Assembly: GCA_016839555.1 (NCBI GenBank)
Contig: JAEOUA010000011.1
Span: 247,905-311,904, forward strand
Length of the DNA: 64,000 nucleotides
Direction: 5' to 3'
Origin: Promethearchaeota archaeon
GTDB lineage: Archaea; Asgardarchaeota; Lokiarchaeia; Sigyniarchaeales; SOKP01
Positions 27,246 to 35,202 of the stretch are shown here, one piece after another. The translations under genes were made by a program, and so were the position numbers. The stretch's first letter is position 1; every line of letters starts with the position of its first letter. A model generated the notes under the pieces. That model was not told where the DNA came from. It was given only the letters and a program-made list of their open reading frames with translations, and ran no database searches.

Positions 27246-27739
27246 TATTACATAAATGAGGCAATCCTTTTTAAATCATAATAGGGTAATGATTTAGAAT
27301 AATTGAACTTAATCTCATAATCTATGAGCATTTCAAATATTGTTTTATAATAAAATGGAGTTTTCTACTCATAGATTAGAATAAAGAATATTTTGAATAA
27401 AATCTCTCCTGCTATATACAATTTCTTAATCATTCTCATCAATAGAATTGGAGAAGATACAAAATAAATAAAAAACTAGTAGTTCTTTTTCAGGTAAAAG
27501 CTAAAAATTTCAATCTTCATCCGATCCTTACCAAAAAATATATTTAAATTTCTTTACCTGAGCAAAATAAAAATCTCTCGTTAATATCCCAAAAAAGAAT
27601 TTTGGTGTTTTAATTCTGTGTGGTAAAATTCAATAATATCTTAACAATGTTAATATTGATCTTAACTTATAAAAAAAAAGTAAAAATAGGAAAAAACAAA
27701 AAAATGTAAGTATAAATAGGAAATTTTTGGATCTTTAAC
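27246..27739. other. Non-coding region with two long inverted repeats
   Basis: No ORF in 494 bases. Two inverted repeats were noted: TAATCTATGAG (27318-27328) with CTCATAGATTA (27368-27378), and TCAGGTAAA (27490-27498) with TTTACCTGA (27553-27561). The left arm of the first is itself a palindrome, CTCATA-ATC-TATGAG. These lie upstream of the small zinc-finger gene starting at 27245 and could be regulator sites. Confidence 0.4.
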
Positions 27740-27964
27740 CTAATTTCCCAAAAAAATACGATTCAATTCCACCTCGAAATTAATACCATTTAATCTCTTA
27801 AGCATTGTTTTAAGTGTTTTAAATTTTTTAATTGCTTCTGCTGTTGTTTTACTGCTTGTGTCACATAAATGAAAAATAGTTTGGTCGTCATCTGGGTGTT
27901 CTATTAAATATTTCGTTAAGGTAAAAATTTTTTCTATTAGCGAATTTATTTGATCTTTATTCAT
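27740..27964 (-). CDS. Small helical protein, unknown
   Basis: 74 residues, mostly helical, no Cys pair, no membrane segment. No family recognised. The ATG is followed by a plausible amphipathic helix (SLIEKIFTLTKYLIEH). Solitary, between two non-coding stretches. Confidence 0.45.
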   Translation of the reverse strand: MNKDQINSLIEKIFTLTKYLIEHPDDDQTIFHLCDTSSKTTAEAIKKFKTLKTMLKRLNGINFEVELNRIFLGN

Positions 27965-28179
27965 TTTATTTGATTAGATTTTTGTTTATTATGTATAAAC
28001 ATACAATATTCATTTAAATAATGAAATAGCGTGGTGGATTATTATAAATATATCCGATCTTTAACTTTATAGATATTTCAAATCGTCTTGTGAGGGGAAT
28101 AGAATCCATTTTTTAATAGTTTAGTAAAATAAAGAAAAAAAAAATAGAAAAAAAAAGAAAATATAAGAGTTTAAAATGG

Positions 28180-28524
28180 TTAGAATTTGCTATATATCAC
28201 CTTTCCCGTTAATCTGTCAAAAATCTTTCTGCATGTTGGACAAATAAGATATTCTCCGTTGTCAAATAACTTATTCTTGCATAAACAATCAAATTTGGTT
28301 TCCTTAAGGTTTGATAAATCCATCTTCATTTTCTTTTCTCCGATTATGGTATTTATAATCTCTTTAAACTTTGGAATCCATTTTAGCAATAAGATATAGA
28401 TGGATTCTTCTAAAGTTTGCTTTTCTAAGGGTTCTAAATTGTAGATAAAGGTATATCTCTCTTCTAAAAATTCTATTATTTCATCTGTCATAATGTCTAA
28501 GGTTTTATTAACCAGTGCGTTCAT
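28180..28524 (-). CDS. Small protein with C-terminal zinc ribbon
   Basis: 114 residues. Acidic helical N-terminal two thirds; C-terminal ribbon with CLCKNK and LICPTCRKIFDRLTGK. It overlaps the upstream gene (28508-28831) by 17 bases, so the two form an operon with coupled translation. Function unknown; ribbon and gene size fit the other accessory proteins in this block. Confidence 0.6.
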   Translation of the reverse strand: MNALVNKTLDIMTDEIIEFLEERYTFIYNLEPLEKQTLEESIYILLLKWIPKFKEIINTIIGEKKMKMDLSNLKETKFDCLCKNKLFDNGEYLICPTCRKIFDRLTGKVIYSKF

Positions 28525-28831
28525 CTCCTTTTTGCTGTGAAATTTGGGGTTGATGAGAAAAGATATTCGGTTTATGGTTTTGGGCGATCCATTTTCCGAT
28601 ATCTTTAAAAAAATGGGTAATATCTCCGTTGTGAAAGTCGATTTTGACTAATTGCATTCTAATCTGCTGATGGATGGCGGGATCACAATGTTTAATATAC
28701 TCAATGATGACCCCTAAAGGCATATAATGATATGTGTTATCATCGTCAATAAACTCGAAAGCAGTTGCTTCTGCGTCTATCTCCTTTTCTTCCAATAGTC
28801 GTTCTAACCATTTGTTAAATTGAAGGCTCAT
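28508..28831 (-). CDS. Small protein, unknown
   Basis: 107 residues, soluble, acidic, no Cys pairs. No family recognised. Overlaps the start of the next gene by 17 bases, the best evidence that it is real. Confidence 0.5.
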   Translation of the reverse strand: MSLQFNKWLERLLEEKEIDAEATAFEFIDDDNTYHYMPLGVIIEYIKHCDPAIHQQIRMQLVKIDFHNGDITHFFKDIGKWIAQNHKPNIFSHQPQISQQKGDERTG

Positions 28832-29032
28832 ATAATATAAATAGAGTTCTGGCTTATTAATGTGAATAGACTAATGATTTAGTTATTTTCATCTGGATTT
28901 TTCTATTTTTGGAATAATTCGATTATAAGATATACATTGAAAGAAAAAAAATGAAAAAATTTTGAAATTCAATATTCTGTAATAGAAAATTTCACATTAA
29001 AGGAATTATCTTTATAATAATTGAGGAGAATT

Positions 29033-29051
29033 GAGAATTTTTATTCTCATT
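29033..29051. terminator. Hairpin after the 29092-29316 gene
   Basis: TGAGAAT (29033-29039), five T, ATTCTCA (29045-29051): a perfect 7-bp stem about 40 bases past the stop of the minus-strand gene ending at 29092. A partial third copy (ATTCTCA) follows. Confidence 0.35.
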
Positions 29052-29091
29052 TATTCTCATATTTTCAGCAAAAAGGAAAAAAAAGAGTGAA

Positions 29092-29316
29092 TTAAAATAT
29101 AGGTATTTTAGATTTAGGAAATTTTATAGAAGGGTTATCCATTCTGAAAGTTATATAATCATCTGGGTTACGAGTCAATGCGTTCTCAAAATCATAATTC
29201 TTGATATTCTCGATCAGTTCTTTTGTTAAGAGTTCTTTGAGTTGTTCATTAGAATACTGAGAAGTGTTAATACCTAAATCTTGAGTGCTTAGTTTAACTT
29301 TAAAGATTGCTTCCAT
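29092..29316 (-). CDS. Small protein, unknown
   Basis: 74 residues. The middle part (ELLTKELIENIKNYDFENALTRN) is helical and the end (SIKFPKSKIPIF) is beta-like. No family recognised, no Cys or membrane segments. Solitary. Confidence 0.45.
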   Translation of the reverse strand: MEAIFKVKLSTQDLGINTSQYSNEQLKELLTKELIENIKNYDFENALTRNPDDYITFRMDNPSIKFPKSKIPIF

Positions 29317-29681
29317 TTTGGCTTCCTTTTATTTTTATATGAGGTATTAATAATAGTTTTTATTGAATTTATTTAAACAAAAATCCTTTAAATACTAAAA
29401 TAGAGCATTAGATTATTGTAAAAATTAAAAAAAGAATTAAGTAAAAAAAGAAAAGAAAATTTCTGTTTCTAATATATATTTGGTCTCCCATCTTGCCATA
29501 GTCTTATAGTAAGAATAGGAATGATATATATCTTGTTTCTGGATCTCATAAACAGAATCGCTTAAAATAATTCTTATACCTTTATTCACCATTAAGAATT
29601 GAATTTTTTTTATTCTATTGCTGAGATTTTATATTCCTTATTTTAAAGAAAGTTTCATAAAACAGAGCAAAATCTTTTTTC
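29317..29681. other. Mostly non-coding, one candidate very small gene
   Basis: Contains the possible 51-residue reading frame listed separately (29437-29592, minus). Nothing else recognised. Confidence 0.35.
29437..29592 (-). CDS. Possible very small protein (51 residues)
   Basis: An ATG-initiated frame of 51 codons in a region without other genes. The first 45 residues read like protein (VNKGIRIILSDSVYEIQKQ, then several Tyr and ARWETKY), while the last few are low-complexity Phe. No Shine-Dalgarno I can defend and no family. It could be a relic of a longer gene. Confidence 0.3.
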   Translation of the reverse strand: MVNKGIRIILSDSVYEIQKQDIYHSYSYYKTMARWETKYILETEIFFSFFT

Positions 29682-30071
29682 TTATTGACTGATATAGTTT
29701 TGTAGGTTATAACTCTTCATAGCTCTCTTGATAGTTTGTATCAATGATTTGATTGTAAATGGTTTCTCTAAAAAAGAAAAAGCTCCGCAGGCGAAAGCCT
29801 CTCTCTTTATTCTTTTATCTCCTGTAATAAAAATAATTTTTATATTAGGATCTATTTGTAAAATTTCTTTTGAAGCTTCTATGCCGTTCTTTTTCGGTAA
29901 ATGATGATCCATCAAAATCACTTGAGGTTTACTTTTGAATGCCTTAAACATTGAAATTGCTTCTTCTCCATCCTCTGCTATCCTTACTACTTCAAAACCG
30001 TTTAATCTTAAAACTTTTTTATAAAAGGAATTTAAAGATTTGTCATCTTCGACAATAAATATTTTATCCAA
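29682..30071 (-). CDS. Orphan response-regulator receiver protein (CheY-like)
   Basis: 129 residues, a single receiver domain with no output domain. Acidic pair VEDD (about 7-10), phospho-acceptor Asp in ILMDHHLPKKNG (about 55), Thr in IFITGDK, and the invariant Lys in FLEKPF. Would signal by phosphorylation from a histidine kinase; none is encoded in the window. It stands among accessory genes, with AbrB-like genes on either side of the next stretch. Confidence 0.9.
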   Translation of the reverse strand: MDKIFIVEDDKSLNSFYKKVLRLNGFEVVRIAEDGEEAISMFKAFKSKPQVILMDHHLPKKNGIEASKEILQIDPNIKIIFITGDKRIKREAFACGAFSFLEKPFTIKSLIQTIKRAMKSYNLQNYISQ

Positions 30072-30188
30072 TTTAATCCCTTAACCTAATTTTATACCCA
30101 ATAATTGTGTGAATTCTAATCAATCTCATATAAATTACAGATAGTTCGGTATTTAAATATTTCGATCCCATATAGAATGTAGATAAAA

Positions 30189-30401
30189 ATGAATGGGGAG
30201 ATAGTTAAATATAGATTTTATAAGGATACATCACAAAGTCTTATTACAATTCCAAAAGCAATTGCTAGGTCATTAAATTGGAATGATAAAGATGATATTC
30301 ATATGGTTATAACAACTATTGAAAATAAATTGGGTGTGTTTCTATTTAAAGACTCAGAGAAAAAGTCCGAGAAAAAGTACCTAAACCAAAAATTTCTCTA
30401 G
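30189..30401 (+). CDS. AbrB/SpoVT-like DNA-binding protein
   Basis: 70 residues with the swapped-hairpin AbrB motif (SLITIPKAIARSLNWNDKDDI) and a Lys-rich tail. Dimers of this fold bind AT-rich promoters or serve as antitoxins. No toxin partner is adjacent on the same strand; the response regulator is divergent (118 bases away). Confidence 0.75.
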   Translation: MNGEIVKYRFYKDTSQSLITIPKAIARSLNWNDKDDIHMVITTIENKLGVFLFKDSEKKSEKKYLNQKFL

Positions 30402-30799
30402 GAAAAATAAAGATAAAAAGAGAAAAAAAATAGATGTCCTCGCTTAATATCATAACTTATAAGAAAAGGTTAGAATAAGATCTACTCTATAGAGTTCTAT
30501 AAAGTAATTCACTAAAAGACAAAAATCCAGGGATTTAAGCAAGGTTATCTATTTTTTTAACAAGACCTTACTTTTTTACTGATTCGTCGAATAATTATAA
30601 ATATGATTCCTATTTAAATTTAAGTATAAAAAAGCCATATATTCATAAAAATTAAGATTTCCTATAAGATAAATTATTTTAATGTAAATGTTTTCAAGAA
30701 TCTCTGTGGAGTTGAAGCAGGAAAGAGATTGACACCATTATTTTAGATATATGAATCATTATATTAATTTCCATAAAATAGATGGGGTTATATGAATCT
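30402..30799. other. Gene-free spacer
   Basis: 398 AT-rich bases between two AbrB-like genes. No ORF, RNA or repeat I can support. Confidence 0.35.
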
Positions 30800-31066
30800 T
30801 TATACTTTCCTAATGTCCACTTCAATGACATCTCCTGCGTTCAGATCTAATTTTTCAGCAACATAATATCGGATGGATACTCCTTTCGAACTCCCTACCC
30901 AACGTACTTGGCGTGTCATAGTATGCGAGGGCTTATTTTCTACAGCCTTAAAGATTTCTATTTCTACGAGATCGCCGACATCGAGTTCTAATCCGTCAAT
31001 AATATGTGATTGGATGATAAAACCCAATGTTCTGCCACTTTCAATAAGTAATACCGTATCTTTCAT
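30800..31066 (-). CDS. Tandem AbrB-half-repeat protein
   Basis: 88 residues that consist of two copies of one motif: TLGFIIQSHIIDGLELDVGD then VEIEI, and GVSIRYYVAEKLDLNAGD then VIEVDI. This looks like an internal duplication of the AbrB swapped-hairpin half, so the monomer may fold as a pseudo-dimer. Probable DNA-binding regulator or antitoxin-like protein. Upstream (31152-31175) is an inverted repeat TTAATCA-N10-TGATTAA, a candidate self-regulatory site. Confidence 0.6.
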   Translation of the reverse strand: MKDTVLLIESGRTLGFIIQSHIIDGLELDVGDLVEIEIFKAVENKPSHTMTRQVRWVGSSKGVSIRYYVAEKLDLNAGDVIEVDIRKV

Positions 31067-31265
31067 GGGAATCTACATGTAAAAATTATTATTTTTTCAA
31101 AGTTCTACTTGTAATACTACCTAAAATCTCTACTATTATTTAAGATTTCACTTAATCATTTAATATTTTGATTAAATGTATTCAACTCCTTCCTTAGTTT
31201 CACTATAATAATCAGAGCTTTCATTATATCTTATTTATTTATCACAATTAATTCACCATATTAGA

Positions 31266-31306
31266 TTATGATATCATCATAAAGATTTAAATATGATCTT
31301 ATCATA
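31266..31306. promoter_or_regulatory. Two tandem palindromic sites TATGAT-N3-ATCATA
   Basis: TATGAT ATC ATCATA at 31267-31281 (extended to 7-bp arms, 31266-31282) and TATGAT CTT ATCATA at 31292-31306. The two copies start 25 bases apart and lie 60-100 bases before the first gene of the TFIIB-like operon, flanking a TATA-like TTTAAATATG. Likely operators for a dimeric regulator; which one is unknown (one of the nearby AbrB-like proteins or the TFIIB-like product are candidates). Confidence 0.5.
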
Positions 31307-31364
31307 ATATTATCTTGTATTATCTCCATAAAATATCAGGTAAATAAAAAATAAAAACATTAGA

Positions 31365-31718
31365 ATGAGTACTTCAGACCATCCATCAAAGCTAACACCT
31401 AAACCTAAGAAAATATCCTTAATTTATTCACAATTTATCGAAATTCTCAGTGAGAGCTTGGAAGATAATTTTGATGTGTGGTTTGTTTGGGTTACTAAAC
31501 TCCTTATACAGCTTTTACACTCAGATACACTAAAAGGGGAGTATCTGACCAACTTTTTACGGATTTTTACTTCCTTAACACATAGGAAAAAATTGATTTC
31601 TCCAATTCCAGAAGGGAAAGACATTCACACATTATCAGCTCAAAAAAAAGCTCACATAAAAGAAATTCTTGAGGATTTAATATTTTTATCTGAATATAAA
31701 GACAAAGAAGAGGTATAA
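31365..31718 (+). CDS. First gene of the TFIIB-like operon, unknown
   Basis: 117 residues, helical, soluble, without recognised motifs. Directly behind the tandem palindromes and followed after a few bases by the next reading frame of the operon. Its C-terminal part (HIKEILEDLIFLSEYKDKEEV) is strongly helical. No family recognised. Confidence 0.55.
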   Translation: MSTSDHPSKLTPKPKKISLIYSQFIEILSESLEDNFDVWFVWVTKLLIQLLHSDTLKGEYLTNFLRIFTSLTHRKKLISPIPEGKDIHTLSAQKKAHIKEILEDLIFLSEYKDKEEV

Positions 31719-31722
31719 TAAT

Positions 31723-32310
31723 ATTCAAGATCCTCACCATAAAGTTAGGCAGGAAATTAATAGGATACGAAAGAGATTGGATTTACCTCTCTCGATTAAC
31801 GAGCAGATCTATATTATATTTCAGGAAATCGAGAAATGTGCTATTCAGACAGATCCTCTGAAACTCATACCGCTCTTATTCCTTCTCTATTTAAACACAA
31901 ATAATTACTTTCTAAGCTTGGATAAAATTGCCAAAATATCCTATATTTCCGTAAATGAGTGCTTATCCTTTACTGAGGATCTCCGAAGGTTTGAATTTGA
32001 CGAAAAACGATGCACGTTTCAAAATATTAAAACATTTAACCTTACGTTTTCGAAATTCCGCAAAAAATATGGAGTTTGTCCCGTATGTAATACTAAATTA
32101 GATGAGGAATATTTGAGGCTCTACTATTTTGATAGATTGTATGACCGTCAGAAACTTAAGGAAAATCTCAACAATAGGTTGAGCCGGGAAAAATCCTTTC
32201 GATATGTATATGAGAGACGGATCACCCTCAAAATTCCCTGTATTATCTGCTTTCTGGAGTTATTACAGCAATTAAATTATAAAAATGTACCCATTGGAGT
32301 AAATCAATAA
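31723..32310 (+). CDS. Zinc-binding protein of the TFIIB-like operon
   Basis: Helical protein with one zinc site formed by CPVCNTKL (middle) and CIICFLELL (near the C-terminus). From TTG at 31777 it is 177 residues, but the same frame stays open and protein-like upstream (HHKVRQEINRIRKRLDLP). An AGAGGT Shine-Dalgarno at 31709-31714 is well placed for a rare ATT start at 31723, which I prefer; TTG at 31777 has no such support. The frame begins right after the stop of the previous gene, so a fused product by frameshifting is also conceivable. Function unknown. Confidence 0.55.
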   Translation: MQDPHHKVRQEINRIRKRLDLPLSINEQIYIIFQEIEKCAIQTDPLKLIPLLFLLYLNTNNYFLSLDKIAKISYISVNECLSFTEDLRRFEFDEKRCTFQNIKTFNLTFSKFRKKYGVCPVCNTKLDEEYLRLYYFDRLYDRQKLKENLNNRLSREKSFRYVYERRITLKIPCIICFLELLQQLNYKNVPIGVNQ

Positions 32311-32336
32311 AATAATAAAATAGGAGTGTATATAAT

Positions 32337-33641
32337 ATGATTGTTCAAGATTGTTTGTATAATAATAATAGTAATAATTTAGATGTATGTGACCTTAGCT
32401 GTGAGTTATGTCATTCCTCTGAAATTAGAGAAACCCAACAAGGGTATGTGTGTGCCGAGTGCGGGTGCGTTTTAGATCTTCCCATTTTAAAATATCACGT
32501 GCCCTATACCCAAAAAAAGATCCATTATGAAGTATCTGTGGGAAATACCTTTCTTGGATTACAAAAAGAACGAAGATCCAATCGACACTCTCCCAAACTG
32601 AAGCGATTACACAAACTTCAGTGTTCCCAATCATATCAAGATATGGTATATCATGATACAGAGATCGAAATTTGCCGGATTCTGGCAGGATTAGATCTCC
32701 CCCACACCTTTAAAGATCCTATCTTCAAAACCTTTAAAGAACTTTGGGGTAATTATTCACAGAGAAGTCGGTTTCAAAGTATTGAGAAATTAATACCTGT
32801 TCTTATCTATTATTTCTGCAAAAAGCAATACATATCCATAAATGAACATGAACTATTGGAAATCGCTAAGGTGAATAGAAAACAATATATTTATTATAAA
32901 TTGAAATTTCTTGCCCCTCCCTCTGCATATAAGAATGCTAATCGAAAAAAGCTTATAAAATCAAAATTGTTTAGGCTGGCAGTTGAGTTAGGTTTGGGAA
33001 TGGATTTCTACCACGATGCAGTAAAGTTGTTAAATAAACTATATAAAGAGATTTGTTGCACGAAAGAGAGTGTGATCGCGGGACTTATCTCATCGATTGT
33101 AGTATTATGTCGTTATAGAGAGGAAATAACTGTCAATTCCATCTGTAATTACTTCAATATAGCAATGAGTACCATTCAATCGCGGGTTAAACGGCATTTT
33201 ATAGAAAAATTTAAGGTCGTCGGATTCGAAAGCCTGGTAAAATCGGCTCATATCATCAAAACGACTATTTATAAGTTAGGGATCTTCGAAGAACCGTCCG
33301 GAGAACAAATCAATGAGCCATTCAAAGAGCTTTATGTTACCATAGAAACGAATGCTACTGAAGAATCAGAAGAAGGAGACTTCTTTTCCGAAACTCTTGA
33401 TACCCCTAAAATAATTCAAGTGAAAGCAATCTATAGAAACTTACGCAAGAGATTTCCCAGACTCCAGAGATCCTATAATTGCTTCCTCTTTATTCTTCAA
33501 AATCGATTTGATTTACACCCCATCTTCATCTCTCTATTATTGCCAACCAATTCGATTATGCATATTCTCAAGCAAAATGGAAATAAAGCCATACTGAAAA
33601 GAATGACCAAATATTTATACCCTTCAAAAGGACCTCCATAA
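32337..33641 (+). CDS. Divergent TFIIB-like (TFB) transcription factor
   Basis: 434 residues. N-terminal zinc ribbon with Cys22, Cys25, Cys39 and Cys42 (CELC and CAEC), a B-reader-like linker, then two cyclin-like helical repeats (about 110-200 and 205-295, the second with a recognition-helix-like ITVNSICNYFNIAMSTIQSRVKRH), and an extra acidic linker and about 100 C-terminal residues not found in normal TFB. It is clearly diverged from housekeeping TFB. Role: alternative initiation factor, probably for the accessory genes around it. A good ribosome site (AGGAG near 32322-32326) precedes the ATG. Last gene of a three-gene operon. Confidence 0.82.
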   Translation: MIVQDCLYNNNSNNLDVCDLSCELCHSSEIRETQQGYVCAECGCVLDLPILKYHVPYTQKKIHYEVSVGNTFLGLQKERRSNRHSPKLKRLHKLQCSQSYQDMVYHDTEIEICRILAGLDLPHTFKDPIFKTFKELWGNYSQRSRFQSIEKLIPVLIYYFCKKQYISINEHELLEIAKVNRKQYIYYKLKFLAPPSAYKNANRKKLIKSKLFRLAVELGLGMDFYHDAVKLLNKLYKEICCTKESVIAGLISSIVVLCRYREEITVNSICNYFNIAMSTIQSRVKRHFIEKFKVVGFESLVKSAHIIKTTIYKLGIFEEPSGEQINEPFKELYVTIETNATEESEEGDFFSETLDTPKIIQVKAIYRNLRKRFPRLQRSYNCFLFILQNRFDLHPIFISLLLPTNSIMHILKQNGNKAILKRMTKYLYPSKGPP

Positions 33642-33646
33642 TACAC

Positions 33647-33787
33647 TCATTTATCACAGTAATATTCCTTCATTGAAGGAGTATTCATCAAGATAAGAAT
33701 TTCACCGAGATTTCTGGATTTTTGTCTAATAATCTTTTGTTTGATTGACGCAAAGAAAAGATTCGCTCTCATTCCTTTTTTGATCAT
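33647..33787 (-). CDS. Possible very small protein (46 residues)
   Basis: ATG frame of 46 codons, basic (MIKKGMRANLFFASIKQK, then IIRQKSRN), preceded by an AGAAGG Shine-Dalgarno at about 10 bases. It ends 5 bases from the TFIIB-like stop on the opposite strand. The palindromes in the same stretch offer an alternative explanation as transcript ends. Confidence 0.35.
   Translation of the reverse strand: MIKKGMRANLFFASIKQKIIRQKSRNLGEILILMNTPSMKEYYCDK
33661..33685. terminator. Near-perfect palindrome after the TFIIB-like gene
   Basis: AATATTCCTTCA / TGAAGGAGTATT with a one-base centre and a single G-T mismatch, 20 bases past the TFIIB-like stop. Candidate transcript end or operator. Confidence 0.45.
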
Positions 33788-33798
33788 CTCGGATGATC
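33782..33798 (+). terminator. Hairpin followed by a pyrimidine tract
   Basis: GATCATC / TCG / GATGATC: 7-bp perfect stem with a three-base loop, followed by a T/C-rich stretch (33800-33830). It looks like an intrinsic terminator for plus-strand transcription from the TFIIB-like operon. Confidence 0.45.
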
Positions 33799-34170
33799 CT
33801 TCTTATCTTTATCTTTTTCTCTTTTTCTTTTAAAAAATGATTTTATGTATCACTTATTTCTCTAATATAAGTCATTAAAGTGAAAAATTTTCCTGTTGGA
33901 TTAGGATTTCTACTTATATTGTATTTTATTTCTTTTATCAGTGGTACAAATTTAAGTCTATAATTGTCAAGGGTTGGATTAAATTTACATTTCTTGTATT
34001 AAAAATTAAATGTCTTTTAATAAAATCGGTATAAACATTTATAAGTCAATTTAATTATACTATTAATAATAGCAGTCGATTTATTTCTATTTATTTAAAT
34101 TTTCTTAGAATTTGAGGGTTGAAAGATACATCGAAATGCAGGAGCTATACAAAGAAAATATAATTAAAAA

Positions 34171-35202
34171 ATGAAGATACCAAAACAGCTAAAAAAAAAT
34201 AGAAATTTTAAATTTAACCAGAAAAATACTAAAACATATTTGAGATTGCTTAAAAGTGAGTTCAAAACTCATTTTAAAGAACTTATGGTTAGATTTAATG
34301 ATAAAAGAAATATTAGGTTTATTTCGAAAAATGGCAAAAGTATTTTCCCATTTGATGAAAATCAAGCTTATAATGAGTATGATTTCAGAGTATTTTGGCA
34401 TAAGAATCAGATTGAAATAGTATATAATGATGAAATAATCGAAAAAAATCTTCTTAGAAAGTATAAACTCACCTTTTTGAAAAATCTATTTAGTCAAATA
34501 GCACATCACGAATATGCTCATACAAGACAATTCGAATCAATGTTCTATAAATATTCTCAATCTATTTATAATGAGATTTTCAATAAAGATTTAGAGATTA
34601 TTTCATCTGATGATATAAAGAGATGTGATATAAAATATAGATCTATTACACAAAAAATACAAAAATCTCTTAAAAATATTCATATACTATATATTGACCA
34701 TACTTTTATTGAGTTTTGGGCGAATTCAATTATATATGATGAAATAGACTCTAATCGTCCCGCAGAAAGGCTGATAGAAAGAAGAGACTTAATGGTTGAT
34801 AAAGAATGTTTATACCCTGATCATATTTTAAATCCTGAAATAAGATATGGAAAGAGAATTTTAGACCTTTTGGAATTATCCCAAGAACATTTTATCTTTA
34901 AAGACTGGGAACCATTAGAAAATCTTTTCAAAAGATTGAATCGATTCGTACGTTTCAACTCATCCCCTCGGATGCGCCCCCTCTTAAGTCTAACATTACT
35001 TCTATTACTATTATGTCATTCCAATTATTCGGCGAGTTCTCTTTCGATTCTTCAATCACATTATATCCCAACGAGTTCACTTACGACTCTTCGACGGGGA
35101 AAGTATCCATCAAACCCGCTGCTTTCGAACAGATTAGGGCGAGAACCAGCAATATGGAGTGGTCGAGCAATTCTCACTCTGAAGCGAATCTTCTCTATAT
35201 AA
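34171..35202 (+). CDS. Zincin-type metalloprotease, 3' end run into the giant gene
   Basis: The reliable part is residues 1 to about 262. IAHHEYAHTRQFE contains the HExxH zinc site (His113, Glu114, His117), and FIEFWANSIIYDEI further on could supply the third ligand. From about residue 262 (near position 34955) the frame passes into G+C-richer DNA and reads a Leu/Ser/Arg-rich tail that overlaps the start of the giant gene by 190 bases in another frame. The tail is therefore probably not native: the original 3' end seems to have been lost or replaced at this joint. Predicted soluble; target unknown. Confidence 0.6.
   Translation: MKIPKQLKKNRNFKFNQKNTKTYLRLLKSEFKTHFKELMVRFNDKRNIRFISKNGKSIFPFDENQAYNEYDFRVFWHKNQIEIVYNDEIIEKNLLRKYKLTFLKNLFSQIAHHEYAHTRQFESMFYKYSQSIYNEIFNKDLEIISSDDIKRCDIKYRSITQKIQKSLKNIHILYIDHTFIEFWANSIIYDEIDSNRPAERLIERRDLMVDKECLYPDHILNPEIRYGKRILDLLELSQEHFIFKDWEPLENLFKRLNRFVRFNSSPRMRPLLSLTLLLLLLCHSNYSASSLSILQSHYIPTSSLTTLRRGKYPSNPLLSNRLGREPAIWSGRAILTLKRIFSI

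Larger units (their letters stand above)
33642..34170. other. Region between TFIIB-like and metalloprotease genes
   Basis: 529 bases. The left part holds a near-perfect palindrome at 33661-33685, a second hairpin at 33782-33798 and one candidate 46-residue frame on the minus strand (33647-33787). The rest is AT-rich with nothing recognised. Confidence 0.4.

Noticed and set aside
34955..35202. The C-terminal Leu/Ser/Arg-rich tail of the metalloprotease as a native membrane segment
   Set aside because: It is an out-of-frame reading of the giant gene's start, in DNA of different composition; a hydrophobic run is expected by chance there.
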